Positions 11,280-23,073 of a stretch of 64,000 nucleotides of DNA are shown in pieces (the stretch's first letter is position 1; each line of letters begins with the position of its first letter). The position numbers and the translations under genes were made by a program. The stretch covers positions 36,338,501 to 36,402,500 of the forward strand of contig NC_068913.1 in NCBI RefSeq assembly GCF_023091745.1, written 5' to 3'. The stretch comes from Budorcas taxicolor. Taxonomy: Eukaryota > Chordata > Mammalia > Artiodactyla > Bovidae. The notes beneath the pieces were generated by a model. It made no database searches. It worked only from the letters and a program-made list of their open reading frames with translations, and was not told the origin of the DNA.

Positions 11280-11794
11280 GTCTCTAATACTGCATACGTC
11301 TCACATAAGTATCTCTTGTTCACACTTTACTATGACTCATATGTCTAGATCTGTAGTCCAGATCCACATATCCAGCTGCCTAGTCAACCGCCCTCCTCTG
11401 ATGGCCAGTAAGACCTCTCAAGTGTACACTGGTCAAAACTGGACTCTTGATTTTCTCCCTTTATAACTACTCAATCTCAAGACCCCTAATAAGATTATTT
11501 TAATATTCTTGGGTGCTTAAGCCAGTAAGTTTAAAGTCATCTTGATCCCTCTACTTTTCTTACCCCCCACACATACTGATCCATCATGAAATCCTTTTGT
11601 GTTTACTTTTAAAATATATCCATAGCTTAAACTTACTTTCCACTACTGCTGTGTAATAAGCAGCCTGTCATGCATCCCCAGTGTGGATAACTTGGATTAA
11701 TTTGATAACTTCATAATAAATTTGTTTTCTACAGTCTATTTTCAACACAGCAACCAGGTTGATCATTTGCTGAAGTTAGATAATGTCACCCCAA
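11280..11794 (+). mobile_element. L2 LINE, left part
   Basis: This follows the L2 ORF2 C-terminal nucleotide pattern: CATATCCAGCTGCCTAGTC, AAAATATATCCATAGC, CCACTACTGCTGTG, then TCTACAGTCTATTTTCAACA and CAGCAACCAGGTTGATCAT. It appears to be the left part of an old L2 that resumes near 17351 after two insertions. It is strongly diverged. Confidence 0.55.
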
Positions 11795-12895
11795 TGCCGG
11801 AAGCCAGTGTGAGGAATCCCACCCGTGACAAGGTCATGAGGAAGGAAGCTGATATATGCAAGGCGTGATCAGACTTCAGGGGCCCCCCTGGAAATTCCTA
11901 AGCATGTACCCCAACAAAAAAAAAACAAAAATCTGCCGGCTTTTGTGCTCTGCTTTTCCACTTTTCTGATATTCTCTGGGAAAAAAGTCAACTCAGGGCT
12001 TTAGTCTTCTGCATTTGAAAGGGATGTTTCAGTTAAACCCCCTCTGATTGCTCTCTAGCTTGCCTAACAGGTTCCCCCGACCTCTTAAAGGTTGTGAATT
12101 GCTTACAACCCCCCAACCGCGAGAAACACAAAGCTTAAAAGCATCTTAAAGATACAGAGCCTTTTCTAAAGAGTTAAAAATCATATTGATGACGGGTTTT
12201 CACTGTTGACTTAATGACTGCTGCCAGGCCTCCATATTCTTTATCTTTTAGGCACCTGGGAGGATGTTAATCAATGTAAATGGGATATGGAAAAAGATAT
12301 ATAGCAGTTTTGATGTTAGCAACACTAGACTTTTGAGTTAATTACTTTTCTCTTTGTTATATATCACTGCACTCCTCTTGTGTCCTTGCTATGTAAGAAT
12401 GTATCTTTATTTAGTGCTTTCTGAGATTGGCACCAGACTTTGGGAAGATCAACACAAATAAGTCTTCTGGTTGACAAACCCTTATCAGAAAAAAGGCTGT
12501 AAAATGTCAATTGGCCCTTTTGGCTGGAAGATGATGTAAATTACCTAAGACTTGTATATACAATTAGGTATGCAGAGAGAAAAGCCTGGTTTTGATAAGA
12601 ATCTGGACGGCTAACGCTGCATAACTTTGTGTTATCCATTGATCTGCATGTTTTATCAAAAGTATAAAAGGCCTTCTGAACAATAGAGGCTGGAGCCAGT
12701 CGCTGGACTGGTTTCCCCCGTGTCTCTCTCTCTCTCTTTTTCCTTTTCCTCTTTACTTTAATTTCAGGCTGAATTCCCATCTGGGGTGCGGAGGCTCACC
12801 AAGTCTACTTACTTGCCCTGGCTGTTAAGACCCACGCGAAAGGGAGCCTAAGGCGAGGCACCCTTAGATATTCAAGCGAGCGCCAGTGGCCCAAT
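11795..12895 (+). mobile_element. Ruminant ERVK-type LTR (BTLTR1-like), probably solo
   Basis: A 1.1-kb unit starting TGCCGGAAGCCAGTGTGAGG. It has a possible TATA box at 12662-12669, a pyrimidine-rich CTCTCTCT tract near 12724-12740, and an end near GCGCCAGTGG. CCCAAT occurs at both edges (11790-11795 and 12890-12895), suggesting a 6-base duplication, which makes the exact ends ambiguous by a few bases. I see no gag, pro, pol or env sequence on either side and no primer-binding site following, so it looks like a solo LTR. The BTLTR1 name is from memory and uncertain. Confidence 0.65.
12661..12670 (+). promoter_or_regulatory. Candidate LTR TATA box
   Basis: AGTATAAAAG lies about 235 bases before the LTR's right end, in a plausible U3 position. 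Function is inferred from motif and position only. Confidence 0.4.
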
Positions 12896-13108
12896 GTAGA
12901 TGGTGCAAGTTCCTTGTCTGGAATTTTATTGGTCTTCCATGTAATCCAAGTTATTCAGCCCTCTTTCTCCACTTAATTTGCCTACTACACTATTTCTTCC
13001 TAATCTAATCTTATATTAATAAATAAATAAGTCTTTCCTCGCCAACGCCATCCATGCTTCAAATTCCCTGGATCCACCAGGGCTGGACCCCGGCACCCCA
13101 AGGCCTGA
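12896..13108 (+). other. Flank between LTR and BovB, possibly old L2
   Basis: About 210 bases between the two insertions. It may be more of the same L2, but similarity is too low for a firm call. It includes a TAAATAAATAAG run near 13018-13031. Bases 13099-13108 (CAAGGCCTGA) form the left target-site duplication of the next element. Confidence 0.35.
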
Positions 13109-16100
13109 TGACATAAATAAGATGGTGGCGTAGGACATGTGTTCAACTTCTCCTGCGAGAACACCAAAATCGCAAGTAGCTGCTGAACAACCATTGACAG
13201 GAGAAAATTGAATCCCACCAAAAAAAAGATACCCTCAAGGGCAAAGGAGAAGCCCCAGCAAGATGGTAGGAGGGGCAAAAGCACATTTAAAATCAAACTT
13301 CATACCTGCCACAGATGCTCAGAGGGTGCAAACAAAACCCTCGTGCACACCAGGACCCAGGGAAAGGAGCAGTGACACCCATAAAAGACTGAGCCAGACC
13401 TGTTTTTGAGTGTTTTAGCATCTCCTGCAGAGGCATGGGTCAGCAGTGGCCTGTGGCAGGGACCAGGTTCTGGTTGCAGCAGACCTGGGAGGCACAGAGT
13501 ATGGCATTAGTCCTCTTGGAGGAGGTTGCCATCAGCCCAACCATAGAACCACTGAGCAGACGACCCACAAACAGGAGAACAATTATACCAAAGGAGTTCT
13601 TGCACTTTTGCAAAAGTTCTAGGGCACACAACAGATTTCCCAAGCTGGAGATCCGGCAAAGGGACTCACAGTCTCCAGGGAATCTGACTTTGAAGGCCAG
13701 TGGCATTTAATTACAGAACTTACACAGGACTGAGGAAACAAACTCTTGGAGAGCACAACAAAACCTTGTGCACATGACACCAGAAAAAGGAGCAATGACC
13801 CCACAAGAGACTGAGCCACACTTGCGTGTGAGTATCTGGGAGTCTCCAGTGGAGGCATGGGTCCAAAGTCAGGAGCACTGAATACTTCAGTCCTGGCCTA
13901 AGTCCTTTTGAAGGAGGTTGCCATTACCCTTACGGCAGTTTGACCTCAGGCAAAACTACAGGGAAGGAACACAACTCCACCCATCAGTATAAAACTGGAT
14001 TAAAGATTTACTGGGCCTGGGACTGCCCATCAGAGCAAGACCCAGCTAACCCCACAGCCAGTCTCTCCCTTTAGGAAGCTTCCACAAGCCTTTTATCCTT
14101 ATCCATCAGAAGGCAGATAGAATGAAAACCACAATCACAGAAAACTAACCAAACTGATCACATGGATAACAGCCTTGTCTAACTCAATGAAACTGTGAGC
14201 TATGCCATGTAGGGCTACCCAACGCAGATGGGTCATGATGGAGAGTTCTGACAAAACAGGGTCAACTGGAGAAGGGAATGGTAGGCCACTTCAGCAATCT
14301 GGCCTTGAGAACCACATGAATAGTAATGAAAAGACAAAGAGATATGACACTGAGAGATGAACTCCCCAGGTCGGTAGGTGCCAAAAATGCTACTGGAGAA
14401 GAGAGGAAACCAGAAGGAATGAAGAGGCTGAGCCAAAGCGAAAACAGTGCCCAATTGTGGCTGTGTCTGGTGGGGAAAGTAAAGCCTGAAGCTGTAAAGA
14501 TCAATATGGTATAGGAACCTGGAAGGTTAGGTCCATGAATCAAGGTAAATTGTAAGTGGTCAAACAGGAGATGGCAAGAGTGAACATCGACGTTTTAGGA
14601 ATCAGCAAACTAAAATGGACTGGAATGGGTGAATTTAATTCAGATGACCATTATATCTACTACTGTGGGCAAGAATCCCTTAGAAGAATGCAGTAGCTTC
14701 CATAGTCAACAAGAATCCAAAATGGATTACTTGGGTGCAGTCTCCAAAACAACAGAATGATCTGTCCATTTCCAAGGCAAATCATTCAATATCACAACAA
14801 TCCAAGTCTATGCCCCAACCACTAAGGCTGAAGAAGCTGACGTTGAATGGTTCTATGATGACCTACATGACCTTCTAAAACTAACACCAAAAAAACAGAT
14901 GTCCTTTACACATAAGGGACTGAAATGCAAAAAGTAGGAGGTAAAGAGATACCTGGAGTAATAGGCAAATTTGGCCTTGGAGTACAAAGTGAAGCAGGGC
15001 AAACCTAAAAAAGTTTTGCCAAGATAATGCACTGGTCTTAACAAACAACCTCTTCCAACAACATAAGAAATAACTCTACACATGGACATCGCCAGATTGT
15101 CAATACTGAAATCAGATTGATTATATTCCTTGCAGCTGAAGATGCAGAAGCTCTATACAGTCAGTAAAAATAAGACGGGAGGTGACTGTGGCCCAGATCA
15201 CGAACTCCTTATTGCCAAATTCAGACTTAAATTGAAGAAACTAGGGAAAACCACTAGGCCATTCAGATATGACCTAAGTCAAGTTCCTTATGATTATACA
15301 GTGGAAGTGACAAATAGAATTAAGAGATTAGATCTGACAGACATAGTTCCTGAAGAACTATGGATGGAGGTTCATAACATCATACAGGAGGTGGTGATCA
15401 AAACCATTTCTGAGAAAAAGAACTGCAAGAGGGCAAAATGGTTGTGTGCAGAGACCTTACAAATAGCTGACAAAAGAACAGAAATGAAAGGCAAAGAAAA
15501 AGGAAAGATAGATAAACCCATTGGAATTCAGAGTTCTAAAAAAGAGCAAGGAGAGATAAGGAAACCTTCCTAACTGGTCAACACAAAGAAAGAGAGGAAA
15601 ACAATAGAATGGGAAAGACTAGAGGTCTCTTAAAGAAAATCAGAGATAGATACTAAGGGAACATCTCATGCAAGGATGGGCACAATAAAGGACAGAAATG
15701 GTATGGACCTAACAGAAGCAGAAGATATTTTTAAAAGGTGGCAAGAGTACACAGAAGAACTATACAAAAGAGATCTTAATGACTCAGATGACTATTATGG
15801 TGTGATCACTCACCTACAGTCAGACATCCTGGAGTGCAAAGTCAGAGGGCTCTTAGGAAGCATCACTATGAACAAAGCTAGTGGAGGTGATGGAATCCAA
15901 CTGAAATATTTCAAATTCTAAAAGGTGATGCTATTAAAGTGCTGCACTCAATATGCCAGCAAATTTGGAAAACTCAGCAGTGACCTCAGGACTGGAAAAG
16001 GTCAGTTTTCATTCTAGTCCCAAAGAAAGGCAATGCCAAAGAATGTTCAAACTACCACACAATTGCATTCATTTCACACACTATCAAAGCAATGCTCAAA

Positions 16101-17340
16101 ATTCTCCATGTTAGGCTTCAACAGTACCTGAACCAAGAACTTCAAGATGTTCAAGTTGGATTTAGTAAAGGCAGAAGAACTAGAGATCAAATTGCCAACA
16201 TCCACTGGATCATAGAAAAAGCAAGAGAATTCCAGAAAAACATCTTCTGCTTCTTTGATTATGCTAAAGTCTTTGACTATGAGCAAAACAACAAACTGTG
16301 GAAAATTCTGAAAGAGATCGAAATACCAGACCACCTTAACTGTTGCCTGAGAAACCTGTATGTAGGTCAAGAAACAACAGTTAGAACTGGACATGGACAA
16401 AAGACTGGTTCAGTATTAGGAAAGGAGTACATCAGGTTGTATATTGTCACCCTGATTATTTAACTTATATACTGAGTGCATCATGCAAAATGCAGGGCTA
16501 GATGAAACACCACCAGAATCAAGATTCCTGGGAGATATATCAATAACCTCAGATATGCAGATGACACCATCCTTATGGAAGAAAGCAAAGTGGAACTAAG
16601 AGCCTCTTGATGAAGGTTAAGGAGTAGAGTGAAAAAACTGGCTTGAAACTCAACATTCAGAAAACTAAAATCATGGCATCCAGTCCCATCACTTCATGGC
16701 ATATAGATGGGGAAAGAATGGAAACAGTGACAGACTTTATATTCTTGGGCTCCATAATCACTGCAGATGTTGACTTTAGCCATGGAATTAAAAGACACTT
16801 AGTTCTTGGAAGAAAAGCTATGACAAACCTAGGCAGCATACTAAAAAGCAGAGACATTACTTTGCCAACAAAGGTTCATACAGTCAAAGCTATGGTTTTT
16901 CCAGTAGTCATGTATGGATGTGAAATCTGGACTATAAAGAAGGATGAGCACTGAAGAATTGATTGATGCTTTTGAACTGTGTTGTTGGAGATGACTCTTG
17001 AAAGTCCCTTGGGCAGCAAGGAGATCAAACCAATCGATCCTAAAGGAAATCATCATGAATATTCATTGGAAGGACTGATGCTGAAGCTCCAATAGTTTGG
17101 CCACCTGATATGAAGAGCCAACTCATTAGAAAAGACCATGATGCTGGGAAAGATTGAAGGCAGGAGAAGGGGATGACAGAGGATGTGATGGTTGGATGGC
17201 ATTACCATTTCAATGGACACAGTTTGAGTCAGCTCTGGAAGATGGTAAAGGACAGGGAAGCCTGTAGCACTTTGCAGGACTGTGTGCTGCAGTCCATGGG
17301 CTCACAAGTCAGACACAGCTGTGTGACTGGACAACAATAA
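13109..17340 (+). mobile_element. Near-full-length BovB LINE (about 4.2 kb)
   Basis: All BovB segments are present in order: a long 5' leader (GATGGTGGCG at 13121 through ~14500), the endonuclease region, the reverse transcriptase, the C-terminal block and the 3' tail ending near CTGGACAACAATAACAAGG. It is flanked by CAAGGCCTGA (13099-13108) and CAAGGCTTGA (17341-17350), a 10-base duplication with one mismatch. It is old, with many frameshifts and stops. It is the only BovB here that keeps the 5' leader. Confidence 0.88.
14571..17240 (+). pseudogene. BovB endonuclease-reverse transcriptase ORF, broken
   Basis: The ORF remnant starts near ATGGCAAGAGTGAACATC, with the endonuclease core (ISKLKWTGMGEFN... 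at ~14600, VYAPTTKAEEA near 14810). The longest surviving frames are 15130-15573 (147 codons; DCGPDHELLIAKF), 15676-15921, 16092-16463 (RT; DYAKVFDYEQNNKLW) and 16643-16954 (thumb/connection; ITSWHIDGERMETV). The RT active-site motif YADDTILM is retained at 16553 but in a different frame from its neighbours. It cannot encode an active protein. Confidence 0.85.
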
Positions 17341-17350
17341 CAAGGCTTGA

Positions 17351-17790
17351 ACCCTTCCTATTTCAGGTACACTGACCACCTTGCAGGTTCTAGAGACCTC
17401 TCTTGCACATAGCAGCGCCCCTTTTTGAAAGTCATATATCCGTGTGGTTATCTCACTTGTCTCCTTTATAACTGTACTCAAAACCCCACTTTTCAATGCA
17501 GCAGAACCTTATTTACAACTACAAACTCTCAAGAACCATTATTTCTCACACTTATGTTTCTAGGCTCCCTATTTTACAAGGTATTTTTCACCATCTACCA
17601 GAGAACACAGTTTTCTTACTTATTGTCTACTGTTTAATTTTTCTGTCATTCTCCTACAATACAAACTCCACAAGGACAGATGTATTTCTTAACAGTTCTA
17701 TCCCAAGGGCATAGAAAAATGTGTGGCTCATAAATGTATGCTGAATAAATAAGTCAATGAATAAATGAATAATGAGGAAGAAATGAATAA
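17351..17790 (+). mobile_element. L2 LINE 3' end
   Basis: The right part shows the L2 3' pattern: TACACTGACCACCTTGCAGG, then TTATTGTCTACTG, AACTCCACAAGGACAG, a GCATAGAAAAATGTGTGGCTC-like block and the AATAAATAAGTCAATGAATA tail. With 11280-11794 it is likely one L2 copy split by the LTR and by the BovB. Confidence 0.65.
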
Positions 17791-17949
17791 TTGGAAGGCC
17801 CTATCTTTTTTCACTCTTTCACCACCAAGTATTATTAGTAAAAACTGCACTATATATTGTATCAGTGACAAGATTTCTAATTAGGTCTTAATGCCTTCAT
17901 TAGGGGCCTGAGGCTTTCATTTCACAGTTAAAAACAAGATTTGAAAGGG

Positions 17950-18286
17950 AAATAATTAAATATTTACTTTTAGAATGGCCAAAGAACTGATCAGTCCAAA
18001 TTTCTAACAGATGAAAAATATGCATGCTAAAAAACAACAACAAAAGGCAATACTATTAACAATGAAAGAGATAGTCAGAGTCTATGGAGAATGAACAAAG
18101 CAGATACTAGAAAGAGTCATCACGTGGAAGTAGTAAAAGGAACTGTGAGTGTCGTTTCTATATATTTTATAATAAGGGCAGACCCTGGTCTGGCCATGTA
18201 ACAGTTAAATCCTTAAATTTTTCATCTGTTACAAATTTGGATTGAACAGTTCTTTGGCCATTCTAAAAGTAAATGTTTAATTATTT
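17950..18286. repeat. Inverted repeat, 70-base arms, 197-base spacer
   Basis: The left arm is 17950-18019 and the right arm 18217-18286. The left arm aligned with the reverse complement of the right arm gives 66 matches in 70 with no gaps. Both arms contain TTTTAGAATGGCCAAAGAAC in the matching orientation and end at a GATGAAAAAT / ATTTTTCATC edge. Homology stops abruptly on both sides of each arm. The spacer has no frame and no recognised repeat. I do not recognise the family. Confidence 0.9.
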
Positions 18287-18736
18287 GTGCTTGGAAACAG
18301 GGTCAAACATACAAACTAAGAATAAGGTGAAAGTTTTCAGAAAGGATCTATGTCCAAATGTGTAACTAACTTCTGAACAGGGTGGGGATGGGGGGGAAGA
18401 GTGCAAAACTTGAAGTACCTTGGCTAAGATAAAAATCACTGATTTGAAATTTGGCTTACCAGACATTGAAATCAGAGTTTGAACAATTTGAGTTTAGCCA
18501 AATTATCTGCATACCAATTAAAAAATTTAATCTGGACTTTATAAGTCACATCATTTGAAATGTGTAAGGATACCTTACAAAATGATTTAACATACCAAAA
18601 AAAAAAAAAAAAGACAAGAACTATTATAACTACGCTCAAGGGCATTAAAATAACACACTTAGATTTACAAGCAAGTTTCAAAATAGAAATATAAACTCTT
18701 TAAAATAACCAAAAAGTAATTCTCAAAAAATGAAAA
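18287..18736. other. Sequence with nothing recognised
   Basis: Contains an A-rich run at about 18597-18612. There is no named repeat or exon. Confidence 0.5.
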
Positions 18737-19727
18737 GCAGAAGATGGCAGAGGAGTAGGTGGACGTGGAGTATATCTTTCTCCACAGATACATCAGGAAT
18801 ACATCTTCAGACACAGAAGTGCATGCAGAACACCAGCTGAGAGCCAACAGGACTACCTGACTAGCAGAGAAGAATATATAGAACCACACAAAATTTGGTA
18901 GGATGAAGGAACTAGGGGGAAAAACAGGAGTCTTAGCAGGACTTGTCCTGCCCTTGGTGGGTGGCAGGGGTCCAATCCTCACATCCAGGCAATTGTATGA
19001 GTCAGAGAAGAAACATTTAAGGCTGAAAGTGATACATCTGATCTGTGGCAGCTTAAATGAAATGAGAATCAGACAGTCCTTGCCGCAGCCATACACACTC
19101 TGAACAGGGATGCAGGTCCTGTGGACTTGCACAGCAGCTGGGAGCTGGAGTTTAGGGATTGTGGAGCAATTCCAGGGTGAGGGCTGCTGTTGACTGTGGA
19201 GAGACGGATGGAGCGGGTGTGAGGGAGGAGATTGTGGTGGGAAATGCCCGTGGAGGAAAGCTGGGCAGCCATGGAAGCAAGACAATACTGCTGAGTCACA
19301 CATAGTGGGTGGAGCCATCAGCATCTCCTCTCTCTCCCCACATGCCAGCATCAGCAGCTGAACAATAGAAGGCTGGCCCATCCAATGCCTGATACACTGA
19401 ACTACAGAGTAGGACCTCAGTGAGGGGGGTGCCTACCTATGTGCCTGATGCGCAAACAACAGAGAAGGATCCCAGGCACTTGAGCCCTCTAAGTGCCTGA
19501 ACAGGTAGAGCTATGGAGAAAGACTGGTCAAGAAGGCCTTCTGATCGCCAGCTACAAGAGGCTTGAAAAAAGACTCTGATAGGGCCATAACTCCTGTGAC
19601 AGAGGCAGTCCATGTCCCTGCCACTTCCAGGGTCCCCACGAGCCAAGCAGCTGCACCATCTTCATGCTCAACTCTCACTGGGGCAGAGCTGCCACAGGCA
19701 AAAAAGTCCTGCGTCTATGTGTACATG

Positions 19728-19860
19728 GTTGCTTCAGTCATGTCCAACACTTTGTGACCCTGTAGACTGTGGCCTGCCAGCCTTCTGTGTCAGGGGGTTC
19801 TCTAGGCAAGAATACTAGAGCATATTGGCCAATACTGGTTGCCATATCCTTCTAGAGCAC
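19728..19860 (-). repeat. Bov-A-like segment captured in L1 5' UTR
   Basis: Bov-A body sequence (TTGCTTCAGTCATGTCC, AGACTGTGGCCTGCCAG, AGGCAAGAATACTAGAG) lies here. The same segment, at the same place relative to flanking 5' UTR sequence, occurs in the other L1 of this subfamily at about 56160-56290 on the opposite strand. It therefore belongs to the subfamily rather than being a private insertion. Confidence 0.8.
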
Positions 19861-20026
19861 TATATTTCCTGCTGCCCTAGCCGCCAACTCCCCTGAGTAC
19901 CTGGTGCTGCCAGAACCCCTGTGACCCAAGCAGCTGCATCATTTCCACACCTTGCCCTCACAGGGGAAAATCCAAGTTTTCCAGGGCAGCCTTAGGAGCA
20001 AACCTCAGTGGATAACCCACATGCAT

Positions 20027-20300
20027 GCTGCTGCTGCTAAGTCGCTTCAGTCATGTCCGACTCTGTGAGACCTCATAGATGGCAGCCCACCAGGCTCTCC
20101 TGTCCCTGGGATTCTCCAGGCAAGAACACTGGAGTGGGTTGCCATTTCCTTCTCCAATGCATGAGAGTGAAAAGTGAAAGTGAAGTCGCTCAGTCGTGTC
20201 TGACTCTTAGCAACCCCATGGACTGCAGTCTACCAGATTCCTCTGCCCATGGGATTTTCCAGGCAAGAGTACTGGAGTGGGTTACCATTGCCTTCTCCAT
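20027..20300 (-). mobile_element. BOV-A2 SINE with 10-base target-site duplication
   Basis: Two Bov-A units in tandem, starting with a GCTGCTGCTGCTAAGTCG end (the 3' tail in reverse). The linker is GAGAGTGAAAAGTGAAAGTG. CCACATGCAT flanks it at 20017-20026 and 20301-20310. The paralogous L1 near 56000 lacks it, which gives a natural empty site. Confidence 0.93.
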
Positions 20301-21839
20301 CCACATGCATAGGTGGAAATAAAACCACAACTGAAACCCAGGGGCAGTGTAGCTAAGGAAGAAGATCCAAAACCTTCACATCAGCTGTACAAGCTGCTGA
20401 TTAAATCCACACCATCAACTAGGCAGACTTTGTGTCTATGGAATATATAAAAGGTCATTGAGAGCTGCCACAAAAGAAAACACACTAGTTCTGATAGCTG
20501 TGGACCTTGGAGGCAAAAACACACAGGAGTAGGACCAGATTAGAATCTGAGCTGCCCCACAGAAGGTCCAGAGACCAGCAAGCACAGTGTTGGAGGGCAA
20601 CCTAGGGGAGGCGAGGTAGACTGTAATTCCCAGAGAGGGAAAGGGCTCTAACAGCAGTGACGCAAGAAAAACATTATTCTTATGTTTGATTTGTTCTGTA
20701 GATTCTTTTGGATTTTTTTCTTTCTTCCCCTCTTCTGTTGTAGTTGTTGATTTTATTGGCACTATGAAATCTAATGAAGCTTTTGACCTTTTTTTTTTTT
20801 CCTTTTCCCTCAGTCACATATTTTATTGTTGTTATAAAACTACCTCTATTTTGGGCTTTGGCAGCTCTGTGGAGTTTTCCCTTTTTTCTTTACTCTTTTT
20901 TTAATTTTTAATATTTTAAACCAATTATTATTTTGATATATTTTCCCCTTTGTTTGCTTTTCCTACTACTCTTTTCCCCTTGAAGTTAAACTTTAATGTA
21001 TATAAATCTTCTTTATCTATGTCTATTTAACTTTTCATATCTATTCTTTCTTTCTTTTCTTTCTTCTCAATATATTTGTTAGTTTTATTTACATTGCTTT
21101 ATTCCCCACTTGGCCCCTCACTTTAGTTTTGTTTTCCCGTTTGTGGTGCTTTAGTTAGTTTTGTTCTTAATTAGCAGATATGATTTTTAGTTTCCTTTGC
21201 TTCTTAGGTCAATCTATTGTACTTTATTTTGTTGAACAGTTTTTATTTTGTTTATGGGTGTATATGTATATGTGTATATTCCATTATTTCAATTATTATT
21301 TGCCTGATTTTGTAACTTTCATTTGTCTCAGGTTCATTTTTGGTTTCTCATTTTTGGGTATTTGTTTTAATCTCACTTAATGCCATAACAAACCACAGGT
21401 AGAATCCCTGTTCCTGAACAGAGATCAACCCCTGAGCCTTTGGAAAAGGAGAACTGACTCCAGGACCCTAGACTACCAGAGAACTAGCCCTAGGGAGTAT
21501 CAAATAGGGAGAACTCACACAAAGGAAACCACTTGAGTACAAGACCTGGCATCACCCAACCACCTGTAGCACCCTGTGCAGGATGCCTCATCTAAACACA
21601 AACAAAGCAAAAATATGAACCCAATCATCAGCAGACAGGATTACCACCACTGTCAGCCTTGACCTTCAAAGGAGAAACAAACAAACAAAAAACCTCAGCA
21701 AAAATCTCACCATAGACAAAGCTTACACAAACCACTGAACAAAACTTAGGAGGGCAGAAACCAAAAGGAAGAAAGAATTCAACCCTGAAGCCAGGGAAAA
21801 GGAGAGAGACCTCAAATACAATAAGTTAAAAAGAAAATC

Positions 21840-22737
21840 ATGAAAAGGCAGAGGAATACTAAAATGAAGGAACAAACCAGAATCATAGAAGTCCAAATAC
21901 ATGACGAGGAAATGGGAAAACTGCCTGAAAAATAATTTAGAATGATGATAGTAAAGATGATCAAAAACCTTGAAAACAAAATGGAGAAAATGCAAGAATC
22001 AATTAAGAGAGACCTAGAAGAATTAAAGAATAAACATGTAGAGACAAACAACACAATTACTGAAGTTAAAATTACTCTAGAAGGAATCAATAGCAGACTA
22101 TCTGAAGCAGAAGAATGAATCAATCAGTGAGTTGGAAGATAAAATGGTGGAAATAACTTCTGAAGAGCAGAATTAAGTAAAAAGAATGAAAAGAACTGAG
22201 GACAGTCTCAGAGAACTCTAGAACAATATCAAGTGAGCAACATTCTAATTATAGGGTCCTCAGAAGAAGAAGAAAGAAAGGGTATGACAAAATTTTTGAA
22301 GAGATTATAGTTGAAAATTTACCAACATGGGAAAGGAAATAATCAATAAAGTTCAAGAGGCATGAAGGAAGAGTCCCTTACAAAATAAACCCAAAGAGAA
22401 ACACACCAAGACACATACTAGTCAAACTAACAAAGACTAAACACAAAGAAAGAATATTAAAAGCAACAAGGAAGAAGCAACAAGTAACACACAAGGGAAA
22501 CCCAATATGCTTAACAGCTGATCTTTCAGCAGAAACTGTGCAGGCCAGAAGGGCATGTCAGGATATATTTAAAGTACTGAAAGGGAAAATCTACAGTCAA
22601 GATTACTATACCCAGAAAGGATCTCATTCAAAAGTGATGGAGAAATAAAAAGCTCTTCAGATAAGCAAAAGAGAATTCAGTACCACCAAACCAGCTTTAC
22701 AACAAATGTTAAACGAACTAATATAGTCAAGAAATAC
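21840..22737 (+). pseudogene. L1 ORF1, degraded
   Basis: The start ATG (21840) is followed by KRQRNTKMKEQTRI. The coiled-coil region is recognisable until about 22200. Stops at VENE-like positions and several indels break the frame (for example TGA at 22117 within EAEE). The C-terminal block near 22490-22730 (ADLSAETVQARR, then the KSSSDKQKR region) is recognisable. It encoded the L1 RNA-binding chaperone in its ancestor. Confidence 0.85.
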
Positions 22738-22794
22738 AAGAGAAGAAAAGATGATCTAACAAAATCAACCCTAAACAATTAAGAAAATGGCAAT

Positions 22795-23067
22795 GTTGCT
22801 GCTGCCAAGTCGCTTCAGTTGTGTCCGACTCTGTGCGACCTCATAGATGGCAGCCCACCAGGCTCTCCCATCCCTGGGATTCTCCAGGCAAGAACACTGG
22901 AGTGGGTTGCCATTTCCTTCTCCAATGCATGAGAGTGAAAAGTGAAAGTGAAGTCGCTCAGTCGTGTCTGACTCTTAGTGACCCCATAGACTGCAGCCTA
23001 CCAGGCTCCTCCACCCATGGGATTTTCCAGGCAAGAGTACTGCAGCGGGGTGCCATTGCCTTCTCCA
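22795..23067 (-). mobile_element. BOV-A2 SINE with 14-base target-site duplication
   Basis: A near twin of the SINE at 20027-20300. It is flanked by AAGAAAATGGCAAT at 22781-22794 and 23068-23081, a perfect duplication. It sits in the short inter-ORF region of the L1, just before the ORF2 ATG. Confidence 0.94.
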
Positions 23068-23073
23068 AAGAAA

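Noticed and set aside
13435..13710. A 91-codon open frame in the BovB 5' leader
   Set aside because: It falls in the untranslated leader of BovB and has a similarly long antisense frame. No conserved protein is visible.
18665..19381. A 238-codon open frame on the minus strand
   Set aside because: It lies across the 5' end of an L1 5' UTR and shows no protein family. An equivalent frame appears in the sister L1, so it is a property of the repeat.
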